DNA from: Denticeps clupeoides
Taxonomy: Eukaryota; Chordata; Actinopteri; Clupeiformes; Denticipitidae
Length of the DNA stretch: 64,000 bases
Direction of reading: 5' to 3'
Assembly (NCBI RefSeq): GCF_900700375.1
Contig: NC_041712.1
Span: forward strand, 22,834,444 to 22,898,443
Positions 30,827-48,952 of this stretch are shown in pieces. How positions within the stretch are numbered: position 1 is the stretch's first letter; each line of letters begins with the position of its first letter. Below the pieces are notes generated by a model. It worked only from the letters and a program-made list of their open reading frames with translations, had not been told where the DNA came from and did not search any database. Both the position numbers and the translations under genes were made by a program.

Positions 30827-32065
30827 CCCCGGTCCTCGCCCAGAGCTCCCTCCGGCTTTATATGGGCCACCTCATCACACCCCTCGGACCTTTGATCCCC
30901 GCCCCCTCCCCCCGCCGGCTCAATTGTCCTTCGCACCTTCGGAGAAGATGGTCCAGGCCCAGACAGGAACTGCACCTCAGCCACGCAGCCACCACGCACC
31001 TCATACGTCAGAATTAAAACGGCCCCGGCACTTTATTCCCGGGCCAGCGGAGATCCTGGAGATCCCGCGAAATCCGTCTTTCATTCGGGCATTTTTAATA
31101 TCCAGGAGCAAATTATGATCTGAAGGGATGGGGGGGATTACAGCGAGGTAAACAGCGGAGTCCGATGCATTTCCGACCCCAGATTAGTCCCCTAATCTGC
31201 GAGTTCGCGAACTTCCCCGCCGTCCAATTTCGGCAGGACTGCACGATGTTGTAGAAAAAAAACGTCCCCAGTATGGAACACTGACCCACTGGAGGTCTAC
31301 ATATTAAACTCATCCACCAGAAAGTGTCTCTTTTACGAGCCTCTGGAGGTGCAGGTATTGAAATGCGTGAGACCATTTACATAATTAGGCTGAGCCTCGT
31401 CCAATACACAGACCAACGGGGACATTAGAGGACAGGGGGCGACAGGACGTCCGTCGTTGACATCAAACGCGAAGCCGCTGTGTTTACAGGAGATGATTTT
31501 ATATCATCTTACAATAATCTTATAATAGGCAAAGAAAAAGACAACCCCCCCCCCCTTTAATAAAATCCTTTGGACAGATAAGATTAAAAAAAAAAAAAGT
31601 TACAACTATTACAAAATAGTTACAACTATTTTATTATCGATGTGGCGTATCTCAGTAGGTAGTAGATTTCCCCGAATCAGTATACAACATGCCAACAAAC
31701 ACTTTACACACAGCCCTGCATTTTAACATTCGGTGGTAGCTGCTTTGCTACGAAGATGTAGACTCAGTGCACACGCCTTTGTACGCTGGATAAATCTCTA
31801 TGTTAAAACAGGCAATAGTTTATTTTAATTAAACGTGAGCCACATTTGCATTCAGGCGCAGCCCTTTTCGCCCCACTGAGCTCTAACACTTTCATCATTT
31901 TCCCCACTTACATCAGCACAGTTCATGTGACTTGGCTTTGGCTGAAACATGATGAGAATCGTGCTCATAAAACAAGAAAACAACCAAACCAACCAATCGC
32001 AGCAGTCTTTACTGCTATTTACAAGTTCTGTTGTCCGTTTCTCCCGTCAAACCACTTCGACTTCT
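30827..32065. other. Intergenic: sebox promoter side and smtnl2 3' flank
   Basis: No gene is recognised. The part near 30830-31100 is GC-rich and probably sebox promoter. A minus-strand AATAAA at 31819-31824 lies about 240 bases after the smtnl2 stop and is a candidate poly(A) signal. VTN, the human neighbour of SEBOX, is absent. Confidence 0.5.
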
Positions 32066-38301
<6,236 letters not shown>

Positions 38302-41300
38302 GAAGGCGGGCCGGAGAGGTGGAGGGGTCCAGGTGTTGGGAGCGCGTCTGCTGCGTGAATGAAGGTCGAACATGCTCCTCTCCAGCACTCCGTCCCGCTG
38401 TTTCCTGAGGAGGCTTCAGGGGGGTGAATGAGACAAGCGGGGTGTAGGGGAGGGAGGAAGGGAAAGTAGAGGAGGTCACTCTGTTCTGGGGTGCTGGGGA
38501 GGGGTTATTTTTGGACCCAGCGCTAGTCTTACACGCTCACCGTGGGGGCTCTAGGGTAGAGACATGGAGTTCATGGCCAATTAAACCCAGAAGAACTTAA
38601 GGGCACTTAGCGGACCAAAATAGTTTCTAACAAGCAGCGTACTGAAAGGCGGATTAATATACCGCAAACGAGAGCTTGAGACTTTTCTAGGCTCCATCTC
38701 TGGAAAGACCCGGTTACGTTGCTGATGTGGTGCCACGTGTTCCCATGGGCTCAACGTTCTGCCGCAACCATCACGTTGCTCTACGGAACAATCAGAATTT
38801 TCCTTTGTCCTGAACTACGCGTGTGTTCTGCACAGCGTTTGGTTCGGTTTATATTGTAACGGCGCCTCAGTCGTACTATGTGAGGTCAGAATGCTTTTTT
38901 TTTTTTTTTTGCCGATCCATGCTTGCTTACCACCCAAATAATTAATATTAAATTTTGATCAAGCATAATCACCAGCTGGTGTGCATTTCTTTCTACCTAG
39001 ATCTTATAGTTTCTATGTTCTGGTACAGCTCAGCTCCAGCATTCCCTGTTCCAGCCCCAATTGCTTTGAGCCACTGAGGACCGAATACCTTTTATTATGA
39101 TCCTTGCTCTCCCATAACATGATCGGCCCCCTCCTGGCAGGGTAGAAAGCCTGCCCTCTGTGGGTCAATTAAGGCACAACAACATGCGGTTATTCCAGAT
39201 TTTACTCTTCACACCCACATTTAACCACTCAGTTTCTAGTGTAATAATAGTCCTATTAAACATCTAAATTAACCAATAAATGACAAACAGGAGTCGTCAA
39301 ATCGGATTTATTCGTTTCAGATCTGGATTCACAAGTTGCAACAGAATAAATTAATCTCGTTAGTTTCAGCCTTTTAGAAAAGAAAGTTCATAAATCTCAC
39401 TACAAACAGAAGGGGGCGGGGGGTGAATTTACAACATCAAAGACGATGTAAAATCAGAACAATCTTAGAAAGCAAAAGAACCGGAAGCGGCAACCATGCC
39501 TCTGTCAGATAAGAGCAAGGAAATGAAAAGACTTTAAACGCTCGAGGCTGGGGTAACGTACTCTGCAACAGTAAGATGGCTCCAGCCGAGCGAGAGTTAT
39601 TGCTAATACAACATTTCAGGGACTCGGGTCCCACAGAGAAGTCGGCCTTTTCACAGAAGGATGATTATAAACCTGTTCGTAAAAGTGAGGTTATTGGGGA
39701 AGCACTCATCCTGTTCACACAAGGCACTGGGCTGTGTTTCGTTTTAACTTCACAAATTTGAAATTTATCTAAATATAAATTGTGAAAACGTTGTAATGTA
39801 AGATGACGTTTTGTAACGCATGACGCACTTCAGTCTGGACCTCCGTTTTTAGGTTAGCCCTAGCAACCTATTCACACAGGTAGTTAATCATGAAGCCAGT
39901 GCTTATACACTCCTAACCAAAGTTTATTAAGGATGGAAAGAACTAAAAAAAAGAAAAAGAAATAAAAAACCGGCAGAGGGGAGATTGGAGTGATTGGCTG
40001 CTGATATGTAGGTTAAAGTGCCTTGATGATCTTTGGTCTACCGATGCTTAAGACTGCAGTATCACCAGCCATGTCAGGAGAAAAAAAAAACCTCTCAAGG
40101 GATTCCAGAAGTTAAAAAAATAAATCTTACTGTGAAAATCTCATCCAAACCCTGAGACACCCCCCTCCCTAAAAAAAAAAAAAAAACACCAAAAAGTCTC
40201 TATTGTGCTGAGACTATTAATAAAACATTATCTGCTGGTGTTATAAAAATCTAAAAATAAATGCTATGAAATGTTTAGGGTACATGCATGATACGGCCCC
40301 GGTTCAAGGGTCATGATACACAGAGTTTACCTGGATTGGTGTGTGATATGTACCTTAATTCAGTCGAACACATCTGAGATTTGAGACTTGATTATTTGGG
40401 GTGCAAACAAGCGACACCTTCAGCTGCAGTCCGATTCCAAAAAAATCCCCCTTTAGGGTCCCGGAAACAAACGGAAAACTCTCGCTGCAAGCCGAAGTTT
40501 TCCTGGCAAATCCGCCACATTGACAGTCGGAACCCCTCAAACAAAGACGGGAGGAAACCGGGAGTGACAGGGCCAGACAAAAGGTGGGGGGGGGCAGACA
40601 GAAACAGCCCATTCAGCCCAACTCAGCCGTACCAGAATGCACCGCTATGGAGCGTATCCAGGGGCAACGGCACAACAGAGCGCTGCCCTCGTCTAATGAG
40701 ACAAACCGGCCGAGCCCGGGGGGACAGGGCCATCCGGCATTCACTCGAAACGCAACACGCTCGGCATAAAAGAGAAAGTCGGCCCCTTACCGGTGCCAAC
40801 AACCCCCCCCCCAAATATAAAGACGGGGAGTCCGGGTACAGTACTTCACATCGCCTTCAGCATTCTGCTCGCTTATCTCTTTTTTTTTTTTTTTTTTATT
40901 TCACATCAACCAGTAAATGCAACTTGCAGAATAAAAAAATAAAAACTACATTTGTATCGATTATTCGTCAGTAGAAATAGAAATATAGATTCCTTTTGCC
41001 CCTCTATGGGAGGTTCTGAGGTGAACGTTATTATGATTATTATTATCATCATTATTATTATTATTATTATTATCGAGTTCCGTGCTAAACTCCAACGCAG
41101 AGAGAGCGGCAGCGAGCACAGTGTTAGAACGACTGGCCTGTAAAAGATTTCGTTTTGTGGAACGAGATCGGGAGGAGGGGGGGGTCAAAAAAAACGACCC
41201 GGAGAAGCCACTGCATGCTATTCCACACTGTTCACGACCCCACCCAAATCACCCGCAGCGGCTACGAAACGATACAGAGCACCGGAGGCTGCGGCGCGCG

Positions 41301-41424
41301 ACTCCTCCTGGTGAGGGACAAGCACGTCCTCCCTGCGGCGGAGGGACGTCGCCCAACTTGGCCGCAGCGGCCTCCCATCTATAATGTACGCGCAGAGCAG
41401 GTCAAATAGCATGGCAGCGCAAAT

Positions 41425-41501
<77 letters not shown>

Positions 41502-41968
41502 CTGTAAACAAGGAAGAGAAAGAGGTGCTAACAGGAAAACAGCCAGGGCAGAGGAAAGTAAATCAGACGTTAGCGTCTACGCGCGTGTCGGTGGTTTTGA
41601 TGCGTCCGTGGAACGGATCTGATAAGCGGACACGCGCCGTCTGCAGGGGTGTTGCGTGGAATCGGAAGAACAACGGCGGGATGCAGGAAGTCCGTTTCCC
41701 GCCAAAATTAGTAACAGATTCTCCAATCAGTAGTGTACACTGAGGGGTCACGAGAGGGGGGCCCTTGACCTTTCCCTCGGCGGGCGGTCTGTGGGTTTAA
41801 TCCACTGTCAGCTCCGGTCCCGTCTCCATGGTAACGAGGCGGTAGAGATGGCTGTAGAAGAGTTGAAAGGTGGTAGCAGGAGCAGTGGGGGGGCGGGAAT
41901 AGTGGAACGTGGTGCTGTAGTAGCAGTCTGATGCCCGCTGGTTGAGTGCTTTGTGGGTAGGGGTGGCT
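38302..41968. other. Intergenic: smtnl2 promoter side and probable tlcd3b 3' UTR
   Basis: Near 38504-38514 the sequence TTATTTTTGG, upstream of smtnl2, resembles an A/T-rich muscle (MEF2/CArG-like) element; weak. A minus-strand AATAAA near 39308-39313 could end a 2.7 kb tlcd3b 3' UTR reaching to 41968. Within it are A and T runs, an (ATT)n near 41037-41075 and the CA tract at 41427. No other gene is seen. Confidence 0.4.
41427..41500. repeat. (CA)37 microsatellite
   Basis: Uninterrupted CA for 74 bases, just downstream of the tlcd3b stop, within its likely 3' UTR. Confidence 0.92.
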
Positions 41969-42612
41969 CTACTGGTCTGCGTCGGCGCGGTCCGTCACCG
42001 GTTGTGGTGTTTGCGCCGCCCGGGAACGCTTGTAGAGGCGATAGCCTTTGCGGCACAGCAGGACGAACCAGTAGACCTGCGGCGCCAGGATGCAGAGGTT
42101 GCCCAGGTTGGCAGAGAGGGGCAGGTGGAAGGGCACCAAGTAGACCGGCAGGCCGTAGTGGGCGCCATACACCCAGTACATGTAGGGGAAGAGTGCAATC
42201 CGACACATGAAGAAGGTGAGTAGCACCATTCCACCGTTGACCTTATGAACCCAGGAGCTCTGCAGACCCAGCTGAGACAGGAAAAAATTTATCAGCTTCT
42301 ATATGTACTTTTGTTAAAACACAATAATAAAAAAAAAAAGATATAAAAACATGCAAAAAAAACCAAACAGGCTGTTTAGAACATTTTGGCCACAAGAGGG
42401 CGCAGGTTTATAGACGGGCCCCTCCGAGCTCACAGCTCGCTGCGTTATTGGCGAGTCAGCTGGAAAAAACAAAAAGAGATGCAGAAAGAGTCTAAAAGTG
42501 TGCTCCTAAAGGCCGGGTTGCAGTTTTTGGCTTGTCTTGTTTGCACCGAATTCACTTAGGCTGGCAGAAACGGCCTTCGATATCCTGCTGACTAAAAGCA
42601 TGGCTCAGTGAG

Positions 42613-42652
<40 letters not shown>

Positions 42653-45004
42653 GAGAGAGACTGGGTGCAACAGACTGTAACAGAGGCCATGGAAAGAATT
42701 TGTCACCTGTAGTGTGACTCTCTCATTCATAGTTAAGCATGTGTATTAGTGAGGACCCATTAAGTAATTTAAATGTACGAGAGAGAGGACGAGAGGAGTG
42801 AGTGGGGAAAAAAAAAACGGAGACCTGTGCCGAAGTGTGCGTCTCACCTGAATCAGAATCTTGCCCAGAGATACAAACGGAGTGCTGACTTCGGTGAGGA
42901 AGAGGCAGCCGATGAAGAAATCTCCCTGGTCCTTTCTGAAGAACTGAGTTCCAGAGAGAAGCATAAAATCAGATATGTTGTATACCTCATGAGACCTTTA
43001 AAATGGAAATAAAAAAAATAAAAAAAAGTGCTATATGAGATCAGAATCAGAACTGTGTTTATTGGCCAAGTATGGAATACAAGGCACATACAAGGAATTT
43101 GATCCTGGTTGATGGTGTCTCTCAAGTACAGAGTAGAAAAAAAAAATTATATCATATGGGGAATGTTTATGAAAGTCTGATTCCGTAATTCACCAAAAAG
43201 ACTGCTACCAGGCTTGGAATGCATATTTCGTCAGAAAAAAGCAAGCAGATTAACTAACAGCTGTGCAAGGGCTTTTCATAATTATGCGTCATCTAAGAAA
43301 GCACCACTAGATGGAGCTGCCCGACCAAGCGGGATTTTATATCTTATATGGGATCGGTGGTTAAACACATGAAAAGGCAAAACATTTTTTTTTTAACAAA
43401 AGAAGTTCCATGACTTTTCAATGACTAAGGCAAATCCTCGTGACCTTGAGTTCTCTAAATAAAAAAAAACGTGAAGAAAATTGATACCAGAAAATTAAGA
43501 CTAAACTTCTGACAACCCTGAAAATGTACAGTGTCCCCCCCTTCAAGTTTGTGCATTTACATTTACAGCATTTATCAGACGCCCTTATCCAGAGCGACTT
43601 ACAATCAGTAGTTACAGGGACAGTCCCCCCCTGGAGCAACTTAGGGTTAAGTGTCTTGAACCCGGGTCTTCTGGTTCATAGGCGAGTGTTTTACCAGGGC
43701 GTCTGATAAATGCTGTAAAAGTAGGTATAGAGAGGTATATGACTGACGAAGCCTGGTAGATACACTGGCTGTGTCCACCGCAAGAACCACGCCCAATTAA
43801 TATACAGACACAGCCTGGCCCTGCCAGCATCCGACTGCGTAACTAAACCCCGCTCCGTCTGGGCCTCAGACACACACCCGCCAAACCAACAGAGACACGA
43901 ATGTACACAGACGGACGAGCGAGGTTTAGAACGGGTAGCGGCAGAGGCCCTTCATACCAACTAAATTGTAGGTTGGAGTCACTTTACAATCGAGAGCAAA
44001 ATGTCCTCAGTAGGCATGTATCTACAGGTTAACATGCACGTGTGTGTGTGTGTGTGTGTGTGCACGGGCGTTATCAGCCTGCGTGAGAGGCGGGCGGGGC
44101 GTATCGGCGCAGCAACAGCTGGCGCTCACTGATCGACGCGCGCAGGGCGATAGCATCGCTGCTGACAGCGGCACAAAACGCAGAGCCAGCATTCAGGCGG
44201 TGGACGCGCGGCGAAAAGCAAACACGAGCGGCGGAAACAAAGGCCGCCGCCGGCGTCCATTCTCCTCCTCCTCCTCCTCACCAGGGTGATGGGCAGCAGC
44301 ACGGTCAGCAGGGCGATGTGGTGGAGCACCAGCAGGAACTCGCGCCGCACGAACGAGTTCACCGTCCGCCAGGAGTGGCCCTTGTAGTCTTCGTGCCCTT
44401 TGACCCGGAAGCGGTAGTAGTGGCTGAGGTACATGGCGTAGATGTCATAGGCCATATAGGGTACCCCATACCAGATGACAAAGTATTTGGCAAGCCAGTG
44501 ACTGGGGGAAAAAGATAAATGTACAGTTATTCAATATTTGACAGTGATTGTCACTGTGATACACAGCAGCACAGCACACGGTGCACGCAGTGAAATGTGT
44601 CCTCTGCTTATAACCCATCACCCTTGGTAGGCAGTGGGCGGCCATGACAGGCGCCCGGGGAGCAGTGTGGGGGGACGGTGCTTTGCTCAGTGGCACCTTG
44701 GTTGGATCGGGATTCGAACCGGCAACCTTCTGATTACGGGGCCGCTTCCTTAACCGCTAGGCCACCAGGAAAAGACGTTGGGAAAAAAGAAAAACGCTAA
44801 AAGAGATTTGTTCATAGTCAATCCATAATAAATAATGATGATATGCTACTTCTCTAATGCAATACTAGTAAATTTAATAATATAACTAACGAAAGTGGTG
44901 AGGTTAAACTAGAAAACTGAATTTAGTTGTTTGACTTATTCAAACTTTTCTAGTTTCCCACGGCTTTCATCACAACAACAATAAAGCGACTCTAATTCAC
45001 AAAA

Positions 45005-45095
<91 letters not shown>

Positions 45096-48000
45096 GTTTA
45101 GGAGAGCATCTTACTTTTCCTAAAATGCAGCTTCGGCCCATTTTGAAAGATTGGACCCTGCAAGTAAGCCAATAGTTGACCTTTCTGCGACCTTTCACCT
45201 TTAACACCTGTCCCACAGTCTGATCTTTCGAGTCAGACGCTCGACCAATCGAACGCGCTTGACATAGAACTTTTTGTTCCTTTCTGTGGTAGAGCCCCCC
45301 ACATCCGAGAGACACTTCCTCATGGTCACGCGCTCAGCGCCAGCTTTAAGCCGCGGGGGGGATTAGCGCCGGGCTGCTGGGGGGAAAAAAACGACTGGGG
45401 CGGATTAACTTCATTACTCAATTACGCTCTCCTAGCGCAGCCTCTGCGGATCAGGCAGGTGCCGGGTCAAGCCCGGCCCCGCCCACCGAGAACCGCTGTG
45501 CGCCCGCCCCCCCCACGAAAGTGGGCCGGCCAGCGCCTGCGCGCTCGCTTCCCTGCACGCCCTGGGCCGTCTGCCAAGAGGAGGACGGGGGGGGGGACGG
45601 GGACTGGTGGTCCACCGGGAGACGCCGATTGGTGTGCTGGGGATCAGGTGACCACCTACCTGTCAGCAATCACGTTGCTTCTGCATGAGGACACCACGAT
45701 AATCCCCGACACGGTGGCCATAACGGCGTGGATGGAGGACACCAGCCTGAGGGAGGGGTGGAAGGGGGACGCCAATTAGATGCAAAAATCACAGATGACA
45801 TTATAACATCTGAAGAACGATGAACGGACGTCCAGGTTATGCAAAGAAAAAAAAATGGAAATGATCGAATTGCGATTGTAACACGTGGAGAGAATTAATA
45901 GGGTGCTAGTAGCCTAGTGGGTAACACACTCGCCTATGAACCAGAAGACCCGTGTTCGAGTCCCACGTACTACCATTGTGTCCCTCAGCAAGACACTTAA
46001 CCCTAAGTGTCTCCAGGGGGGGACTGTCCCTGTAACTACTGATTGTAAGTCGCTCTGGATAAGGACGTCTGATAAATGCTGTAAATGTAAATTAATAAAA
46101 TGCATTAGAATGATCATAACTACTGGGTGGTAGTAGCCTAGCGGGTAACACACTCGCCTACGAGCCAGAAGACCCAGGTTCAAACCCCACTTACATTTAC
46201 CGGACGCCCTTATCCAGAGCGACTTACGATCAGTAGTTACAGGGACAGTCCCCCCCGTGGAGACACTCAGGGTTAAGTGTCTTGCTCAGGGACACAATGG
46301 TAGTAAGTGGGGTTTGAACCTGGGTCTTGTGGTGTGTTACCCACCAGGCCTCTACCACCCCTTACTACCATTGTGTCCCTGAGCAAGAGGGGGGGGACTG
46401 TCCCTGTCACTACTGACTGTAATTCGGCTCTGATAAATGCTGCAAATGTAAATGTAATTCATACCACCGCCACAAACAAACGTGCCGAGTGAAGCAACTT
46501 CGCTCGACACCCCGCCAGTGCTGCTGGTGTAAATACAACACGCACTTCCAATATCATTTATACTCGTTACGGCGTTTCACAACAATTCAATCGGCGCCGC
46601 TCTGACGCCATTCGATACGCGCGGTAAAAAGTCCGTCGCTGTGCGACTTCAGGCAAGTCTGGTCCCGCGTCACCCCTTACATCCGAGGAGGACGCAGGGA
46701 ACCTCGGCCGACAGCAAATGGGCTGCGTGATACCGCGCGGCGTTCTACGTCCGGAACGACCGCAATCCGGATTGTCGCGGTCGAGTGGATCGCGCGTTGT
46801 GCTGTTCGGAAAGGGCATCTCCTCAAATCAACTCGGCGCGTCACAGATCTGACGTCCGGCGTCGATCCCCCCCGCCCCGTGACCGCGGCCTCGCACAACG
46901 TCGGCCATTCACGAACGCGTAAGAAGATGTGGTGGTGGTGGGGGGGGGGGTTAGGATTGGGGAAATCGGGGAAAGAGCGGATTTGGGAGCGGCACGTGAC
47001 GGCGGCGCGCCGCTCGGGCCCCCTCGAGACGTGGGGCGGCCGCGGGGCCCGGCCTGAGCCGTAACCGGGGTGACGCTGCCTCGGCATGACAACCGCGGCC
47101 ACGTGACCCGCCCCCACGACTCACGCCTGAGTCGGCCTGCGAGCGAGCGCCGCTCCAGTCGTCCCCCGGCACAGTGGCGTCTTTGTGCCCGGCGGAGGAG
47201 GGACACGAGGGAGGAAGAGAGGAGCGAGGGGGGGGGGGTCGTCTCTGTTGGCTCTCGTTGCCCGGTTCCCGCCCTAAGGTGGCGACGGCGGAGAGGAAGC
47301 GCTCAACCTGCCACGCCCCGCCCAGAGGCGACAGAAATCCCTCGCAGGCTTTCCGGAAAAACAAGCAGCCTATTTGGCGGCGGCCGATCGCTATCGCCTC
47401 CGCGGTGGTAGTAGCCTAGCGGGTAACACACTCGCCTATGAACCAGAAGACCCGGGTTCGAATCCCACTTACTACCATTGTGTCCCTGAGCAAGACGCTT
47501 AACCCTGAGTGTCTCCGGGGAGACTGTCCCTGTAACTACTGACTGTAAGTCGCTCTGGGCAGGGCACCCGTCATGGCCGCCCGCTGCTCACCAAGGGTGA
47601 CGGTTAAAGGCAGAGGACGCGTTTCGTTGTGTCACCGCGCGCTGTGCTGCGGCGTCTCACAATGACAATCGCTGCACTTTTTGTGTTTTTTGAAGAGCGG
47701 CGTCTCTCGCCGTCTTAACTCGAGGTCGTCAGGGAGAACAGGCGCTGGGGGACGGCCGTGCATCGCTCCTGTAACGAGACGCGTCCAGGAGAGACATCTA
47801 GGTTAGTGGGTCAGCGGCGCCTCGAGAAGGCCCTTCGTAACCGGCCACGTTTAATAGCGGCCCGCTCATCGGCTCTAGACCTCCGGAACGCTGGAGCGGC
47901 CCGGAAAGAGCCGCGATTATTGGCCGGAGGAAACGTCACCCCGGGAGACCACAAGGGCTCCCCGAAGATCAGGTTCCGCAGCACGGCTGCTCTAGGAACT

Positions 48001-48952
48001 TCGGCGGGGATCGACGGCGCCCTGCGCGGGTTACGGGCGGCGAGCCGTGGGCCAACGCGCTTCCGTTACGAGCGCGAGGTTTTCTGCTGGCCAAGCAGGC
48101 GGGGCTTATTAATAAGAATTAAAAGTGATTAAAGCCGCTCGGTCAGGTGCACAGCTGAGCAGCCCAATCCGCCCTCTACGACCCCGAAGGTCACGACCCC
48201 ATACGGACCACAGCAACGCTTCTGTTTTAGATTTTACATTTACAGCATTTACCAGGCGCCCTTATATAGAGCAACTTACACTCAGTAGTTACAGGGACAG
48301 TCCCTGGGTTAAGTGTCCTGCTCAGGGACACAATGGTAGTAAGTGGGGTTCGAACCCGGGTCTTCTGGTTCATAGTATGCTACCCCACTAGGCCACTAGC
48401 ACCCTGACATTTTATTCGGCAAAAAAAAACAAAAAACAAAACGCCAATAAGCATCGAACACGCGGCAAATTAAGACGAGAAAAATGCGAGGCAGCCTCGC
48501 TGCGTTAAAAAAAAAAAAAAAAAAAGAACCGGCACGAAACCGTCCCAAGGTCGGCGTCCCCGCGAACCGGTAGCACAACACGCGCCCCTCGAACGTGACG
48601 CGACGCGACGTTTACGTAAACGCGACGTAAACGCGACGTAAGCGCAACGGGCCCCCGCCGGTTAATTTGGCGATTTACTTATATATATATATATATATAT
48701 ATATTATTATTATCTATAAATACACGGCGCGGTTACGTTAACAGAGCGCGCGAATAAAGAGGCATGATTAATAATAATGATGATGGTGATGATGATGGTG
48801 GTGGTAATAAGGAGAACGTCCGGCACCCACCTCTCGCTGACCAGCACCACGTCGGCATCGCTCCAGCGGGCGAAGGCGCAGGGCAGAAGTTTGCGGAGGC
48901 AGAGGAACAGACCGGGGAAAAGTACGGCGCCGCACGCCAGCGCGTCCAACAT
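41969..48952 (-). CDS. tlcd3b: TLC-domain protein 3B-like (FAM57B), five exons
   Basis: TLCD3 proteins are multi-pass ER membrane proteins of the TRAM-LAG1-CLN8 family, linked to ceramide synthesis; human TLCD3B is a retinal dystrophy gene. Coding exons 48831-48952, 45660-45746, 44282-44501, 42848-42943 and 41969-42271 give 275 residues (human TLCD3B 274); phases fit. The start MLDALACGAVLFPGLFLCLR forms the first membrane span. Then come RLVSSIHAVMATVSGIIVVS, PYMAYDIYAMYLSHYYRFRV with KGHE (as in TLCD3B), REFLLVLHHIALLTVLLPIT (the HH pair typical of TLC domains), GDFFIGCLFLTEVSTPFVSL, and FFMCRIALFPYMYWVYG. Choice of 3B over 3A rests on YDIYAM, KGHE, LGKILIQ and total length. A CpG island covers exon 1 and its upstream side (48900-49600). 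Confidence 0.82.
42615..42650. repeat. (GT)18 microsatellite
   Basis: Pure GT tract in tlcd3b intron 4. Confidence 0.9.
43040..43133 (-). repeat. Retroelement 3'-tail fragment (TTATTGGCCAAGTATG type)
   Basis: GATCAGAATCAGAACTGTG, TTTATTGGCCAAGTATGGAA and ACATACAAGGAATTTGATC recall a common fish LINE 3' end in inverse orientation. ACAAGGAATTTGACTGCAGT near 51490 may be a second trace. Class is from memory only. Confidence 0.4.
43405..43521. repeat. Fragment of the CAGGGTT-ended MITE family
   Basis: CATGACTTTTCAATGACTAAGGCA and GACAACCCTGAAAA match the element at 2966-3209 closely. The rest is missing. In tlcd3b intron 3. Confidence 0.5.
43554..43722 (-). repeat. SINE-B copy followed by inverted SINE-B tail piece
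   Basis: A minus-oriented copy (43554-43695) with the middle deleted after GGTTAAGTGTCTTG. It is followed at once by GGCGTCTGATAAATGCTGTA on the plus strand (43698-43722), the tail of another copy. Confidence 0.75.
44542..44767 (-). repeat. SINE-A copy in tlcd3b intron 2
   Basis: Near full length and minus-oriented, with intact GGGATTCGAACCGGCAACC. It starts about 40 bases upstream of tlcd3b exon 3. Confidence 0.88.
45011..45093. repeat. (CA)41 microsatellite
   Basis: The longest CA tract in the window, uninterrupted for 83 bases, in tlcd3b intron 2. Confidence 0.92.
45901..46093 (+). repeat. SINE-B copy in tlcd3b intron 1
   Basis: Full-length plus copy with one change in the head (GGTGCTAGTAGCC). 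Its tail ends GTAAATGTAAATTAATAAAATG. Confidence 0.9.
46125..46460 (+). repeat. SINE-B copy interrupted by another SINE-B
   Basis: The outer copy is at 46125-46194 (head to CCCACTTAC) and 46361-46460 (CTTACTACCATTG to the tail). The inner, inverted copy sits between. The five bases CTTAC occur at both junctions. Confidence 0.85.
46195..46360 (-). repeat. Inner SINE-B copy nested in SINE-B
   Basis: Inverted copy from the tail (TTATCCAGAGCGACTTACG) to the head (AGGCCTCTACCACCC). It inserted into the middle of the tRNA-like region of the outer copy. Confidence 0.85.
47404..47690 (+). repeat. Chimeric SINE: SINE-B head and body with SINE-A tail
   Basis: 47404-47562 is SINE-B from GGTGGTAGTAGCCTAGCGGG to AAGTCGCTCTGG. 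Without a gap it becomes the SINE-A 3' half, GGGCACCCGTCATGGCCGCC to CACAATGACAATCGCTGCAC, ending near 47690. The lost parts are exactly the SINE-B tail and the SINE-A head. In tlcd3b intron 1. Confidence 0.75.
48234..48405 (-). repeat. SINE-B copy in tlcd3b intron 1
   Basis: Minus copy with a small deletion in the middle (ACAGTCCCTGGGTTAAGTG). It begins with TTACATTTACAGCATTTACC. Confidence 0.85.
48679..48703. repeat. (TA)n microsatellite
   Basis: About 12 TA units about 130 bases inside tlcd3b intron 1. Confidence 0.85.

Noticed and set aside
41427-41500. CRISPR-like or other spaced array
   Set aside because: Only dinucleotide repeats; no spaced direct repeats occur anywhere, and the organism is a vertebrate.
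46677-47364. Several overlapping Arg/Pro-rich frames
   Set aside because: They lie in GC-rich tlcd3b intron 1, occur in many frames, and show no domain or splice logic.
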